A stretch of 64,000 nucleotides of DNA. Origin: Hoeflea_A sp039025395 (GTDB lineage: Bacteria > Pseudomonadota > Alphaproteobacteria > Rhizobiales > Rhizobiaceae). Below are positions 43,066 to 51,938 of the stretch, in pieces. A program made the position numbers and the translations under genes. Numbering within the stretch: the first letter of the stretch is position 1; every line of letters starts with the position of its first letter. The DNA lies in assembly GCA_039025395.1 (NCBI GenBank), contig JBCCOK010000022.1, positions 1-64,000 of the forward strand. The letters run 5' to 3'. The notes below the pieces were generated by a model. The model saw nothing but the letters and a program-made list of their open reading frames with translations. It searched no databases and was not told the DNA's origin.

Positions 43066-43902
43066 ATGCAGGGCACCCGGCACAGAATAGAGGCATTGCA
43101 GAAGGCGATTGCGCGGATCGACCGGCGTCATGAATCTTTTGCGCGCCACGCATGCCTGCATGCGGATGGCGGCGAAGGTGTATTCAATGTCGGTTCAATC
43201 GATGCGGCCTTCAAGGATGGATTTCCTGTCTTTGCGTTGCATGAGGTGCGCTGTTCGCTAACCCGCGATATCGGTGCGGCGACAGGTTTCGTCGCTGGCC
43301 TGATGGCCGGGTGCATGAAGCATCTGAAGGGAAGGATCGTGTGGATCTGCGATCCGGCATGCCGGCTTGACGGCGGGCGTCTTTTTCCGGCGGGCCTTGC
43401 CATGTTCGGGCTCGATCCGGCCCGCCTTTTGCTGGTCTGTCCTACGGATCTCAAATCTGCGCTTTGGGCCAGTGACGAGGCGGCCAAATGCGGCGACCTT
43501 GCCGGCGTTGTCTTTCAGGTCAAGGGCAATCCGGCATGTTTCGACATGACGGCAACGCGCCGGCTCATGCTCAAGGCGCAGCATAACGGGCTTTTTATCT
43601 GCATCCTGCGGCAGGGCGGGGGCGAGGAGGCCAATGCAGCAGCGACACGGTGGCATGTTCAGGCGCAGCCATCCGCGTCCGATCCGCAACTTGAGAAGGG
43701 TATCGGTGCGATGCGGCTGGACCTTGCCCTTGAACGCAACCGCAATGGTCATACGGGGCATTGGACCATTGCATGGAATCAGCTCGAACACGGGTTTGAA
43801 CATGTCCCAACGGATATTGTCGATCGCCCTGCCGCATCTTTCGACCGACCGAATGGCGCGCCGCAAATGGGGCAGGTCGTGGCGCTTGAACGGGCGTCCT
43901 GA
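43066..43902 (+). CDS. imuA: ImuA, SOS mutagenesis protein
   Basis: ImuA is the RecA/SulA-like member of the ImuA-ImuB-DnaE2 translesion mutasome. The 278-residue sequence has the expected N-terminal helix (LQKAIARIDRRHESFA) and the core strands VFALHEVRCSLTRDIGAATGFVAGL, GRIVWICDPACRLDGGRLFPAGLAMFGLDPARLLLV and DLAGVVFQVKGNPACFDMTATRRLML. It has no clear Walker A motif. It is the first gene behind the LexA box. imuB starts 101 nt before its stop in another frame, an unusually long overlap. Confidence 0.9.
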   Translation: MQGTRHRIEALQKAIARIDRRHESFARHACLHADGGEGVFNVGSIDAAFKDGFPVFALHEVRCSLTRDIGAATGFVAGLMAGCMKHLKGRIVWICDPACRLDGGRLFPAGLAMFGLDPARLLLVCPTDLKSALWASDEAAKCGDLAGVVFQVKGNPACFDMTATRRLMLKAQHNGLFICILRQGGGEEANAAATRWHVQAQPSASDPQLEKGIGAMRLDLALERNRNGHTGHWTIAWNQLEHGFEHVPTDIVDRPAASFDRPNGAPQMGQVVALERAS

Positions 43903-45418
43903 CGCGCCGCCCATCGCCGCGATTGCAAAAGTCAAGAACGCCATGCGGCTCGTTGCCGTCGATGGCCGTGGCCAAAAGACGGGTTTGCAGGTGGAGCAGA
44001 CGCTGAGCGATGCGCGTGCGCTGTGTCCGGATCTCGAGGTTTTCGACCACGATGAGCGCGCCGATGCGGCGCTGCTCGAAGCCGTTGCCGCATGGTGTGA
44101 CCGCTATACGCCTCTGGTGGCGCTTGAGCGATTGCCGCAAACGGTTGCCGGAAGCTGCCACGGTCTGTTTCTCGACATTTCCGGCTGTGCCCATCTTTTC
44201 GGCGGCGAGGAAGCGATGCTCGACGACGTTACTGCCCGCCTGCGGATCGGCGGCCTGCTGGCCAAGGTGGCCGTCGCCGACACGCCGGGGGCCGCCTGGG
44301 CGGTTGCACGCTACGGCGACAGGCCGGTGGTTCCGGCAGGCGGAAATGAAAAGGCACTGCTCGACCTGCCGCTTGCCTGCCTGCGGCTTGAAACACAGAC
44401 GCTCGACATTCTCCGCAAGCTTGGGCTGCGTACGGTCGGATGTATTGCCGGCCTGCCGCGCGCCCCGCTGGCAGCGCGTTTCGGCAGCGGCCTTCTTTTG
44501 CGTCTCGATCAGGCGCTCGGCCGGGTGGAGGAGGCGATCTCGCCGCGCCTGCCGGTTCCCGAACTGTCGTCGGAACGGATCTTTGGCGAACCGATTTCAC
44601 TGCAGGAGGACATTGAAAGAACGGCGGCACAGCTTGCCGGCAATCTGCGCCAGCGCCTCGATGCACGCCAGCTTGGCGCCCGGCAGCTTGAGTTGAAGCT
44701 TTTCCGCGTCGACGGGCACGTCACCACCATTGCCGTCAGGGCAGCGAGCCCGGTCTATCATGCCGAGCGCATCGTCATGCTGTTTCGCGAGCGCATCGCC
44801 GGCTTCCATGACGATCTCGACGCCGGTTTCGGCTTCGATCTCATCCGTCTCAATATCGTTGAAAGCGAAGACCGCGGGCAAGAGCAGGCGGATCTTGGCG
44901 GCAATGCGGGCAAGGATCATGGTGCGGCTTTCTCAGGCCTTGTCGACAAGCTGGGCGCGCGCCTCGGCACCGACCGGGTGCAGCGTTTCGTGGCCGCTGA
45001 TACCCATATACCCGAACGCAGCTATGGCCTCGTTGCGCAGGCCGCCGCAGGTGGTGCCGCTGCCGATCAGGCAGCTTTCTGGCGTGAGACCGATGCTGTC
45101 GAAGACCGTGGCGCGCCGCAGGTGATCACCCGCCCGATCGTGCTGTTCGAAAGGCCGGAGCCGGTAGAGGCCGTCGCCGAAGTTCCCGATGGTCCGCCGA
45201 TCCGTTTCCGCTGGCGCAGAACGCTTTATCAGATCACCCGTTCGGAAGGGCCCGAACGCATTGCCTGTGAATGGTGGCGGGACGGGCGCAGCGGTCACAG
45301 CCGCGATTATTTCCGTGTCGAGGATGAAGAGGGTCACCGCTTCTGGATCTTCCGCCACGGCCTGTTCGGGCGCGAGACGCATACGCCCCAATGGTTCATG
45401 CACGGGCTGTTTGCATGA
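43802..45418 (+). CDS. imuB: ImuB, catalytically degenerate Y-family polymerase
   Basis: ImuB is the adaptor of the SOS mutasome and links DnaE2 to the beta clamp. The 538-residue protein follows the Y-family layout, but the first catalytic strand reads RILSIALPHLSTDRM where active enzymes have Asp. The second acidic motif is replaced around SCHGLFLDISGCAHLFGG. The palm, fingers and little-finger regions extend to about 350, followed by a C-terminal part with TRPIVLFERPEPVEAVAEVPDGPP. I chose the ATG at 43802 (MSQRILSIALPHL), which matches the family start and lies inside imuA. Its stop overlaps the dnaE2 ATG as ATGA. Confidence 0.92.
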   Translation: MSQRILSIALPHLSTDRMARRKWGRSWRLNGRPDAPPIAAIAKVKNAMRLVAVDGRGQKTGLQVEQTLSDARALCPDLEVFDHDERADAALLEAVAAWCDRYTPLVALERLPQTVAGSCHGLFLDISGCAHLFGGEEAMLDDVTARLRIGGLLAKVAVADTPGAAWAVARYGDRPVVPAGGNEKALLDLPLACLRLETQTLDILRKLGLRTVGCIAGLPRAPLAARFGSGLLLRLDQALGRVEEAISPRLPVPELSSERIFGEPISLQEDIERTAAQLAGNLRQRLDARQLGARQLELKLFRVDGHVTTIAVRAASPVYHAERIVMLFRERIAGFHDDLDAGFGFDLIRLNIVESEDRGQEQADLGGNAGKDHGAAFSGLVDKLGARLGTDRVQRFVAADTHIPERSYGLVAQAAAGGAAADQAAFWRETDAVEDRGAPQVITRPIVLFERPEPVEAVAEVPDGPPIRFRWRRTLYQITRSEGPERIACEWWRDGRSGHSRDYFRVEDEEGHRFWIFRHGLFGRETHTPQWFMHGLFA

Positions 45419-48400
45419 CGGATGACGCAAACGGTTATGTGGAGCTTGCCGCCACCAGCAATTTTTCCTTTCTGCGTGGCGCGTCGCACCCGGAGGAGTT
45501 GGTGGCGCAAGCTGCCCGGCTCGGGCTTGCCGGGCTGAGCCTTACCGACCGCAATTCGCTTGCCGGCGTGGTGCGCGCCCATATGGCGGCCAAGGAAGCC
45601 AGACTTGCCTTTGCGCCTGGCTGCCGCCTGGTTTTTGCCGACGGCACACCCGATATCGCCGTATGGCCGCAGGACCGCGCCGCCTATGGCCGGCTATGCG
45701 AATTGCTGACCGTCGGCAAGCGCCGCGCTCCAAAGGGTGAATGCCATCTGACGCTTGACGATCTTGTCAAGCATGGCGATGGGCTGATCATGGCTGTCAT
45801 GGTGCCGCCGGTGCTGCCGGTCGTCGAGCCCGCCTGCCTGATGAGGCTCGGCAAGCATTTTCCGGATACGCTCTATCTCGCAGCCTGCTGGCATTACAAG
45901 GCAACCGATCAGCGGTTGCTCGCCGAAGTGTCGCGGCTTTCGGCACGCACCGGACTGAGGCTTCTGGCGCTGGGCGATGTCCTTTATCATCACCCGCAGC
46001 GACGATTCCTGCAGGATGTCGTGACCTGTATCCGCGAGCATCTGACGCTGCGCGAAGCGGGCAGGCTGCTGGAGCCCAATGGCGAACGGCATCTGAAGTC
46101 CGAAGCGGAGATGCTGCGCCTTTTCAAGGGCTACGAACAGGCCGTTGCCGAGACCCAGTCACTATTTCGCCGGCTTAACTTTTCGCTTGACGAGTTGCGA
46201 TACCTTTATCCGGAAGAACCGACAGGCAGCAGTGACCCGCCGCAGATAACGCTGGAAAGGCTGACGGCCGCCGGCCTCAAGGAGCGCTATCGCGATGGCG
46301 CACCGGAAAAGGTTCTTGCAGCCCTCGATCACGAACTCGGCCTTATCCGCAAGCTCGACTATGCGCCCTATTTCCTGACGGTCTACGACATTGTGCGTTT
46401 TGCCCGGTCGCAGAAGATCCTGTGTCAGGGGCGCGGATCGGCTGCCAATTCCGCGGTCTGTTTTTGTCTCGGAATCACCGAAGTCGATCCGGAAAAGGTC
46501 GATCTCCTTTTCGAGCGCTTCATATCGGAGCAGCGAAACGAGCCGCCGGACATCGATGTCGATTTCGAACATGAGCGGCGCGAGGAAGTGATCCAGTATA
46601 TTTACCGCAAATACGGCCGCGACCGCGCCGGGCTTGCCGCCACAGTAATCACCTATCGCGGCCGGTCGGCGCTGCGCGAGGTGGGCAAGGTTTTCGAGCT
46701 CTCGGATGATGTGATCACTGCCATTTCCGGCACGCGCTGGGGATCGTCGTCGGCGAAGCTCGACGAGGACGACGCGCGCCGCGCCGGGCTCGATCCGGAC
46801 GACAAACACCTCATGCAGGTGCTCGATATGGCGAGTGCAATTATCGGTTTCCCGCGGCATTTGTCGCAGCATGTCGGCGGTTTCGTGATTACCCGCGACC
46901 GGCTGAGTTCGGTTATCCCGATCGAAAACGCGGCGATGGATGACCGCACAGTGGTCGAATGGGACAAGGACGATCTGGAAAGCCTCGGTATGCTGAAGAT
47001 CGACGTGCTGGGTCTTGGCATGCTGAGCTGCATCCGCAAGGCGTTTGAAATGCTCGAAGACCATTATGGACGCTACGAGACCCTGTCATCGCTGCCGGAT
47101 GAGGATGAAAATGTCTACGACATGATCTGCCGGGCCGACACGGTCGGCGTCTTCCAGATCGAAAGCCGGGCGCAGATGTCGATGCTGCCGCGGCTCAAAC
47201 CCCGCACCTATTACGACCTTGTTATCGAAGTGGCGATCGTCAGGCCGGGACCGATCCAGGGCGACATGGTGCATCCCTATCTGCGGCGCAGGCAGGGCAA
47301 GGAGGCGGTGACCTATCCGAAAGACGAGCTCAAGCAGGTTCTTGCAAAGACGCTCGGTGTGCCGCTTTTTCAGGAGCAGGCGATGAACATCGCCATTGTG
47401 GCGGCGAATTTCGAGCCCGGCGAAGCCGACAAGCTGCGCCGTGCCATGGCGACGTTCCGGCGGGTGGGCACGATTCATTCCTTCCGTATCAAGATGGTCG
47501 AAGGCATGGTGGCCAACGGTTATGACCGGGCGTTCGCCGAGCACTGCTTCAGCCAGATCGAAGGCTTCGGCGAATATGGATTTCCCGAAAGCCATGCCGC
47601 CAGCTTTGCGCTGCTCGTCTATGTGTCATGCTGGCTGAAATGCTACTATCCGGATGTTTTTCTCGCAGCGATTCTCAATTCCCAGCCGATGGGGTTTTAC
47701 GCGCCCGCCCAGCTGGTGCGCGATGCGCGCGAGCATGCCGTCGAGATCCGCCCCGTCGATGTCAACCATTCGACATGGCTTTCGACGCTTGAAGCCGACG
47801 GTGTGCGCCCGCAGAAGGTAGCGGCACGCCACCGGGAAATGAAAACGGTGATGAAGAACACTCACGGCGTTCGTCTGGGCTTTCACCAGATCAAGGGTTT
47901 TGGCGAGCAGGATGCAGAGCAGCTGATCAGCAAGCGGGGCAGCGGCTACGACAGCGTGCGCGATGTGTGGATGCGCGCCGGCCTTTCGCGCCGGGCGATG
48001 GAGAAGCTTGCCGAGGCCGACGCCTTTTCTTCCATCGGGCTTTCGCGCCGCGACGCGATCTGGGCGGTGCGGGCGCTCGATCCTCTGGGTGCGGCGGAAC
48101 GCCTGCCGCTGTTTGCCATAGCCGATTCAAGGCAGTTGCAGCGCGAGCCGGAGGTGACGTTGCCGCCGATGCCGCTTGGCGAACAGGTCATCAATGATTA
48201 CCGCAGCCTGACATTTTCCCTCAAGGCGCATCCGGTCTCCTTCGTGCGCAACAGGCTGAAACAGGCGGGCTATGTTCAAAATGCAGATCTTCAGGATATA
48301 CGCGCCGGCCGTTCCGTAGCCGTGGCCGGGTTGGTGCTGGTGCGGCAGCGGCCCGGTTCGGCAAAGGGTGTTGTGTTCGAGACAATCGAGGACGAAAGCG

Positions 48401-48762
48401 GCGTTGCCAATGTGATCGTCTGGCCGAAGGTGTTCGAACGTTACCGGACCATCGTGATCGGCAGCCGGTTTGTCGGGGTGCGCGGCCCGCTGCAATCGCA
48501 GGAAGGGGTGATCCATGTGGTCGCCAACCGGCTTGAGGACCTGACACCCTTATTGTCCGGGCTTTCGGATACCGACCCGCAGATTGAAAGTCTGGCGCGC
48601 GCCGATGAGGTCAAGCGCGAGCAGATGGATCACCGGCAGCGGGTGAAGCCCGCGGCACGGCTTCGCGACCTGTTCGAGCAGATTTCGCGGCCTTGCGAAG
48701 CCGGCGATCAGGATCTTTCCGAAACGCGTAAAATCCTGCCGGGCGGCAGGAATTTTCATTAG
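45415..48762 (+). CDS. dnaE2: Error-prone DNA polymerase DnaE2
   Basis: DnaE2 is the C-family polymerase that copies damaged DNA during SOS mutagenesis. The 1,115-residue protein has an N-terminal PHP domain (YVELAATSNFSFLRGASHPEELVAQA) and palm motifs (GRGSAANSAVCFCLGITEVDP and PPDIDVDFEHERREEVIQYIYRKYG with the catalytic aspartates). The finger segments ARPGPIQGDMVHPYLRRRQG (with V at the first position here) and GVPLFQEQAMNIAIVAA follow, as does a helix-hairpin-helix and OB-fold C-terminus (VAVAGLVLVRQRPGSAKGVVFETIEDESG). It is the last gene of the LexA-controlled cassette and overlaps imuB by 4 nt. Confidence 0.97.
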   Translation: MTDDANGYVELAATSNFSFLRGASHPEELVAQAARLGLAGLSLTDRNSLAGVVRAHMAAKEARLAFAPGCRLVFADGTPDIAVWPQDRAAYGRLCELLTVGKRRAPKGECHLTLDDLVKHGDGLIMAVMVPPVLPVVEPACLMRLGKHFPDTLYLAACWHYKATDQRLLAEVSRLSARTGLRLLALGDVLYHHPQRRFLQDVVTCIREHLTLREAGRLLEPNGERHLKSEAEMLRLFKGYEQAVAETQSLFRRLNFSLDELRYLYPEEPTGSSDPPQITLERLTAAGLKERYRDGAPEKVLAALDHELGLIRKLDYAPYFLTVYDIVRFARSQKILCQGRGSAANSAVCFCLGITEVDPEKVDLLFERFISEQRNEPPDIDVDFEHERREEVIQYIYRKYGRDRAGLAATVITYRGRSALREVGKVFELSDDVITAISGTRWGSSSAKLDEDDARRAGLDPDDKHLMQVLDMASAIIGFPRHLSQHVGGFVITRDRLSSVIPIENAAMDDRTVVEWDKDDLESLGMLKIDVLGLGMLSCIRKAFEMLEDHYGRYETLSSLPDEDENVYDMICRADTVGVFQIESRAQMSMLPRLKPRTYYDLVIEVAIVRPGPIQGDMVHPYLRRRQGKEAVTYPKDELKQVLAKTLGVPLFQEQAMNIAIVAANFEPGEADKLRRAMATFRRVGTIHSFRIKMVEGMVANGYDRAFAEHCFSQIEGFGEYGFPESHAASFALLVYVSCWLKCYYPDVFLAAILNSQPMGFYAPAQLVRDAREHAVEIRPVDVNHSTWLSTLEADGVRPQKVAARHREMKTVMKNTHGVRLGFHQIKGFGEQDAEQLISKRGSGYDSVRDVWMRAGLSRRAMEKLAEADAFSSIGLSRRDAIWAVRALDPLGAAERLPLFAIADSRQLQREPEVTLPPMPLGEQVINDYRSLTFSLKAHPVSFVRNRLKQAGYVQNADLQDIRAGRSVAVAGLVLVRQRPGSAKGVVFETIEDESGVANVIVWPKVFERYRTIVIGSRFVGVRGPLQSQEGVIHVVANRLEDLTPLLSGLSDTDPQIESLARADEVKREQMDHRQRVKPAARLRDLFEQISRPCEAGDQDLSETRKILPGGRNFH

Positions 48763-48782
48763 TCCTGTCCTCACGGTCGAAC

Positions 48783-48930
48783 GCGGCTTCGCCGCTAACC
48801 TCCGGACGGGGCGGCCAATACCGGCGGGTGTCCCGCCGTGGACGACGCGCTAGCGCGCTTGCGGTGCTGCGCACAGAATTCTTGCTCCAAGCGCGATCCG
48901 GGCAAGGAAAGAACAAAGCCTTCAGGCTTT
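48783..48930. repeat. Cluster of short hairpins downstream of dnaE2
   Basis: Four palindromes occur within 150 nt: GCGGC-TTC-GCCGC (48783-48795), CGGCGGG-TGT-CCCGCCG (48822-48838), CGCGCTAGCGCG (48846-48857) and AAAGCCT-TC-AGGCTTT (48915-48930). None has a T-run, so they are not standard terminators. They could be a mosaic intergenic repeat or a structured RNA between the convergent dnaE2 and DUF454 genes. Confidence 0.45.
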
Positions 48931-48983
48931 GCAAGGCCAACCGACCGTGAGCGCAAACGAACCGCCGAAGGCGTGAGGGCACA

Positions 48984-49373
48984 TTATCGCCTCTCTCCCG
49001 GAGGCCGCGGGCGGGTCAGAATGAAGATGCTGACGGCGGAAAGAACCACAAGCTGAATAATGATGATGTAAGAGGCGACGCCCGCCAGGATGCTGATGAC
49101 AAAGACCGCGACAATGGCGACCATCGCAAGGATCTTGCCGCGGCGCGAGATCGCACGGTGAAGCTCCCAATCGCGAATAGGCGGGCCGAGACGCGGATGG
49201 TTGACCAGCCATTTGTGGAGCGCGGGTGAACCGCGCGCAAAACAGAAGGCTGCAAGGATCAGGAAGGGGGTTGTGGGAAGCAGCGGCAAGGCTATGCCGA
49301 CAATACCCAGAGCAAGGCTGATGCAGCCGGCTGACAGCCATAGGAGCCGTAGCAGCCGGTTGCGTTTGAGCAT
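48984..49373 (-). CDS. DUF454 (YbaN-like) inner-membrane protein
   Basis: This 129-residue protein shows the YbaN/DUF454 pattern. A first helix with LSAGCISLALGIVGIALPLLPTTPFLILAAFCFARGSPALHKWLVNHPRLGPPIRDW is followed by a basic stretch (HRAISRRGKI) and a helical hairpin (LAMVAIVAVFVISILAGVA...IIIIQLVVLSAVSIFI). The PLLPTTPF turn between the first two helices is the family mark. Function is unknown. It precedes no close gene on its strand; the decarboxylase gene ends 11 nt upstream in the same direction, so the two may share a transcript. Confidence 0.85.
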   Translation of the reverse strand: MLKRNRLLRLLWLSAGCISLALGIVGIALPLLPTTPFLILAAFCFARGSPALHKWLVNHPRLGPPIRDWELHRAISRRGKILAMVAIVAVFVISILAGVASYIIIIQLVVLSAVSIFILTRPRPPGERR

Positions 49374-49384
49374 GTGCCTAGCCC

Positions 49385-50803
49385 CTAATCCCTGTTCAGT
49401 TTGCGGGCGATTTCGCAGATTGTATCAAAAGCAATCTCGGCATCGTGTTCTTCCATCTCAAAGGGACCGGCCGCAAAGCGGATCACCTGTTGGCCCTTAT
49501 GGACGGTCTGGGTCAGGTAAATGCGGCCGTCGTCGTTGATGGCATTGACGAGGTTTCGATTGAGGGCGTCGAGATCGCCCTGATAGCCGATCGGTGCGTA
49601 GCGGAAAGAAAACAGAGCCAGCACCGGCTTGGAGGTGATCTCGAAATCCGGTTCGTTGCCAAGCCGCTCAGCCAGTTCGGCCGTCCAGGCGACATGGTTG
49701 CGGATGCGGCTGCGCAAACCGTCGAGACCATAGGCGCGCAGCAGAAACCAGATTTTCAGGGCGCGGAACCGGCGGCCGAGCTGTACGGACCATTCGCTGA
49801 AATTGACCAAGCCCTCCTTGCCATAGGTCTTGAGGTATTCCGGCTGGATGGCAAGCGTCCTGACCAGATGTTCCGGCTCGCGCACGAAATGTGCCGAACA
49901 CTCCATCGGCGCGCCGAGCCATTTATGCGGGTTGAAGACGATGCTGTCTGCGTCTTCAACGCCATCCCAAAGATGGCGGAACTCGGAGCATATCATTGCC
50001 GAGCCCGCCCAGGCCGCGTCGACATGAATATACAGATTTTCGGCGCGGCCAAGCGCGCACAGTTCGGCAACATTGTCGGTCGAGCCGACGGACGTGCCGC
50101 CGACACAGACAACGAGCCCGGCGGGTCTGTACCCGGCCTCGCGGTCGGCGCGAATGGCGGCGCGCAGACGTTCGGTGTCCATGGCGCCCTGCTCGTCGAC
50201 CGGAATATGGACGAGGTTTTCCTGCCCCATGCCGGACACCCACATGGCCTTGTCGATGGAGCTGTGGGTGCCCTTGGAGGCATAGACGCGCAAGGGCGGT
50301 TGGCCGAAAAGGCCCTTCCGGTTGCCCTGCCAATCGAGTGCCTTTTCGCGCATGGTGAGGATGGCGCAAAGGGTCGCGGACGAAGCGGTGTCCTGAAATG
50401 TGCCGCGGAAGCCGTCCGGCAAGCCGACAGCTTGGCGCAGCCAGTCGATCATCCGGACTTCGAGCTCCGTGGCGGCGGGCGATGTCTGCCACAGCATGCA
50501 CTGCGCGCCGATCGCGGTCGCCAACTGCTCCGCGACGACGGCGGCGGGCGCGGCATTGCTGTTGAAGTAGGCAAAGAAGCGGGGATGCTGCCAATGAGTC
50601 ATGCCGTTCGGAATAATGCGTTCGAAATCGGCAAAAATGGTTTCCATGTCATCGGCTGCATCGGGCGGGACCGCGCCGATCATCCGGCCGATTTCGCCTG
50701 GTTTTACCTGCGAACGAACGGGCCGCTCTGAAATCGAATCGTAATAGTCGGCGGTCCAGTCGCTGGCACGGTGCGACCATTTTCGGAAATCGGCTTTGTC
50801 CAT
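49385..50803 (-). CDS. PLP-dependent amino acid decarboxylase (aromatic-L-amino-acid decarboxylase family)
   Basis: This 472-residue group II decarboxylase has the features of the DOPA/tyrosine/tryptophan decarboxylase family. PLP-stacking His180 is in ASKGTHSSIDKA, Asp262 in IHVDAAWAGSAM binds the pyridine nitrogen, and the Schiff-base Lys294 is in FNPHKWLGAPM. The N-terminal THWQHPRFFAYFNSNAAPAAVVAEQL substrate loop and the C-terminal FRYAPIGYQGDLDALN are also typical. It likely makes an amine from an aromatic amino acid; the exact substrate cannot be read off. GGAG lies 8 nt before the ATG. It is divergent from the TIM-barrel gene at 51055. Confidence 0.9.
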   Translation of the reverse strand: MDKADFRKWSHRASDWTADYYDSISERPVRSQVKPGEIGRMIGAVPPDAADDMETIFADFERIIPNGMTHWQHPRFFAYFNSNAAPAAVVAEQLATAIGAQCMLWQTSPAATELEVRMIDWLRQAVGLPDGFRGTFQDTASSATLCAILTMREKALDWQGNRKGLFGQPPLRVYASKGTHSSIDKAMWVSGMGQENLVHIPVDEQGAMDTERLRAAIRADREAGYRPAGLVVCVGGTSVGSTDNVAELCALGRAENLYIHVDAAWAGSAMICSEFRHLWDGVEDADSIVFNPHKWLGAPMECSAHFVREPEHLVRTLAIQPEYLKTYGKEGLVNFSEWSVQLGRRFRALKIWFLLRAYGLDGLRSRIRNHVAWTAELAERLGNEPDFEITSKPVLALFSFRYAPIGYQGDLDALNRNLVNAINDDGRIYLTQTVHKGQQVIRFAAGPFEMEEHDAEIAFDTICEIARKLNRD

Positions 50804-51054
50804 CGCTTCAGCTCCTCATGCGGCCGCCAGACCTTGGATCGATGTCGGATGTTAGGACACAATCTGCGCCTGATCGCAAACGCATGTCGCGGACCGGCCA
50901 TCGAACTTAGATAACGTGTTAAGTATATAGCGGCAAGCCGGACACGGTCACAAATGCTACATGCTGACCGCTTAAGACTATCGATGCCGTAAACCAAAGT
51001 GCCGAAACATTATGTCCGGCGCACAACAGATCAAACATTAGACAGGTCAGGCCC
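50804..51054. promoter_or_regulatory. Divergent promoter region with ACTTA/TAAGT dyad
   Basis: This 251-nt spacer separates the divergent decarboxylase and epimerase-like genes. It contains a dyad ACTTA (50905-50909) and TAAGT (50920-50924) with 10 nt between. On the minus strand TATACT at 50922-50927 could be a -10 box for the decarboxylase, but the -35 match is poor. Confidence 0.3.
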
Positions 51055-51885
51055 GTGAACACCACCCAACTTCCAGTCCTGGGCGCCGCCCTTTCGATCA
51101 ACAGCGCAGAACCGCTTCTGCCCTGGATCCGTGAGAAGAACCGCGACCTGGAGATCCAGGACTTCGTTTTTCCCGGTGTTCTCGACGCGCATTGGCGTGA
51201 GATCGCCCAGCGCTACGATCGCCTGCTTGATGGTCATCGGGGAAGGGTCGGCTTGCACGGTCCGTTCTTCGGGCTTGATCTTGCAGCGTTCGATCCGCAG
51301 ATCCAGGCGGTCATCCAAAGCCGGCTCTTGCAGGGTCTCGAAATCTGCGAACAGCTCACGGCAACCCAGATGGTCGTGCATAGCCCTTTCACCGCATGGC
51401 ATCACCAGAATTTTGGACATTCGAGCGGGTTGAAAGACCGCATATATGAAGCCTGCCACGAAAACCTGGCGCCGGTCATTGCGCGGGCGCAAGACATCGG
51501 ATGCACACTGGTGCTTGAGAATATCGAAGATGTCGACCCGGCAGAACGCCGTCGGCTGACACAGTATCTCAACAGCGACAGCGTGAAGATTTCGGTCGAT
51601 ACCGGTCATGCCCATCTTGCCCATGACTGCGCGGGCGCACCGCCGGTGGATTACTTTATCAAAGATGCCGGCGCTGAGCTCGCTCATGTCCATATACAGG
51701 ATACGGATGGCTATGCCGACCGACACTGGCTGCCCGGAAAAGGCAGGATCAATTGGCCGGCATTCTTTGAGGCGCTTGGCCGCAACGCAGCCAATCCGCA
51801 TCTGGTTATCGAAGTGCAGGCACAATACCAAGCGACCATCCCCGAATGCGTTGCGCAATTGGAGGCGATGGGTCTGGCGCAGTAG
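51055..51885 (+). CDS. Sugar phosphate isomerase/epimerase-like TIM barrel protein
   Basis: This 276-residue protein belongs to the xylose-isomerase-like (AP endonuclease family 2) TIM barrels. The likely metal ligands are spread as expected: the Glu in LVLENIEDVDPA, Asp/His in SVDTGHAHLAHD, His in ELAHVHIQDTDG with the DRHWLPGKGRINWPAFFEAL loop, and the final Glu in LVIEVQAQ. Such proteins isomerise or epimerise ketoses, inosose or related polyols. The start is GTG at 51055 with AGGTCAGG upstream. It is convergent with the flavoprotein gene at 51939. No substrate can be assigned. Confidence 0.82.
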   Translation: MNTTQLPVLGAALSINSAEPLLPWIREKNRDLEIQDFVFPGVLDAHWREIAQRYDRLLDGHRGRVGLHGPFFGLDLAAFDPQIQAVIQSRLLQGLEICEQLTATQMVVHSPFTAWHHQNFGHSSGLKDRIYEACHENLAPVIARAQDIGCTLVLENIEDVDPAERRRLTQYLNSDSVKISVDTGHAHLAHDCAGAPPVDYFIKDAGAELAHVHIQDTDGYADRHWLPGKGRINWPAFFEALGRNAANPHLVIEVQAQYQATIPECVAQLEAMGLAQ

Positions 51886-51938
51886 CGCTCCTCATGCGCG
51901 CTTGGGGATACCGCAGGTCCGCGCCAAGATTTTGGCAA

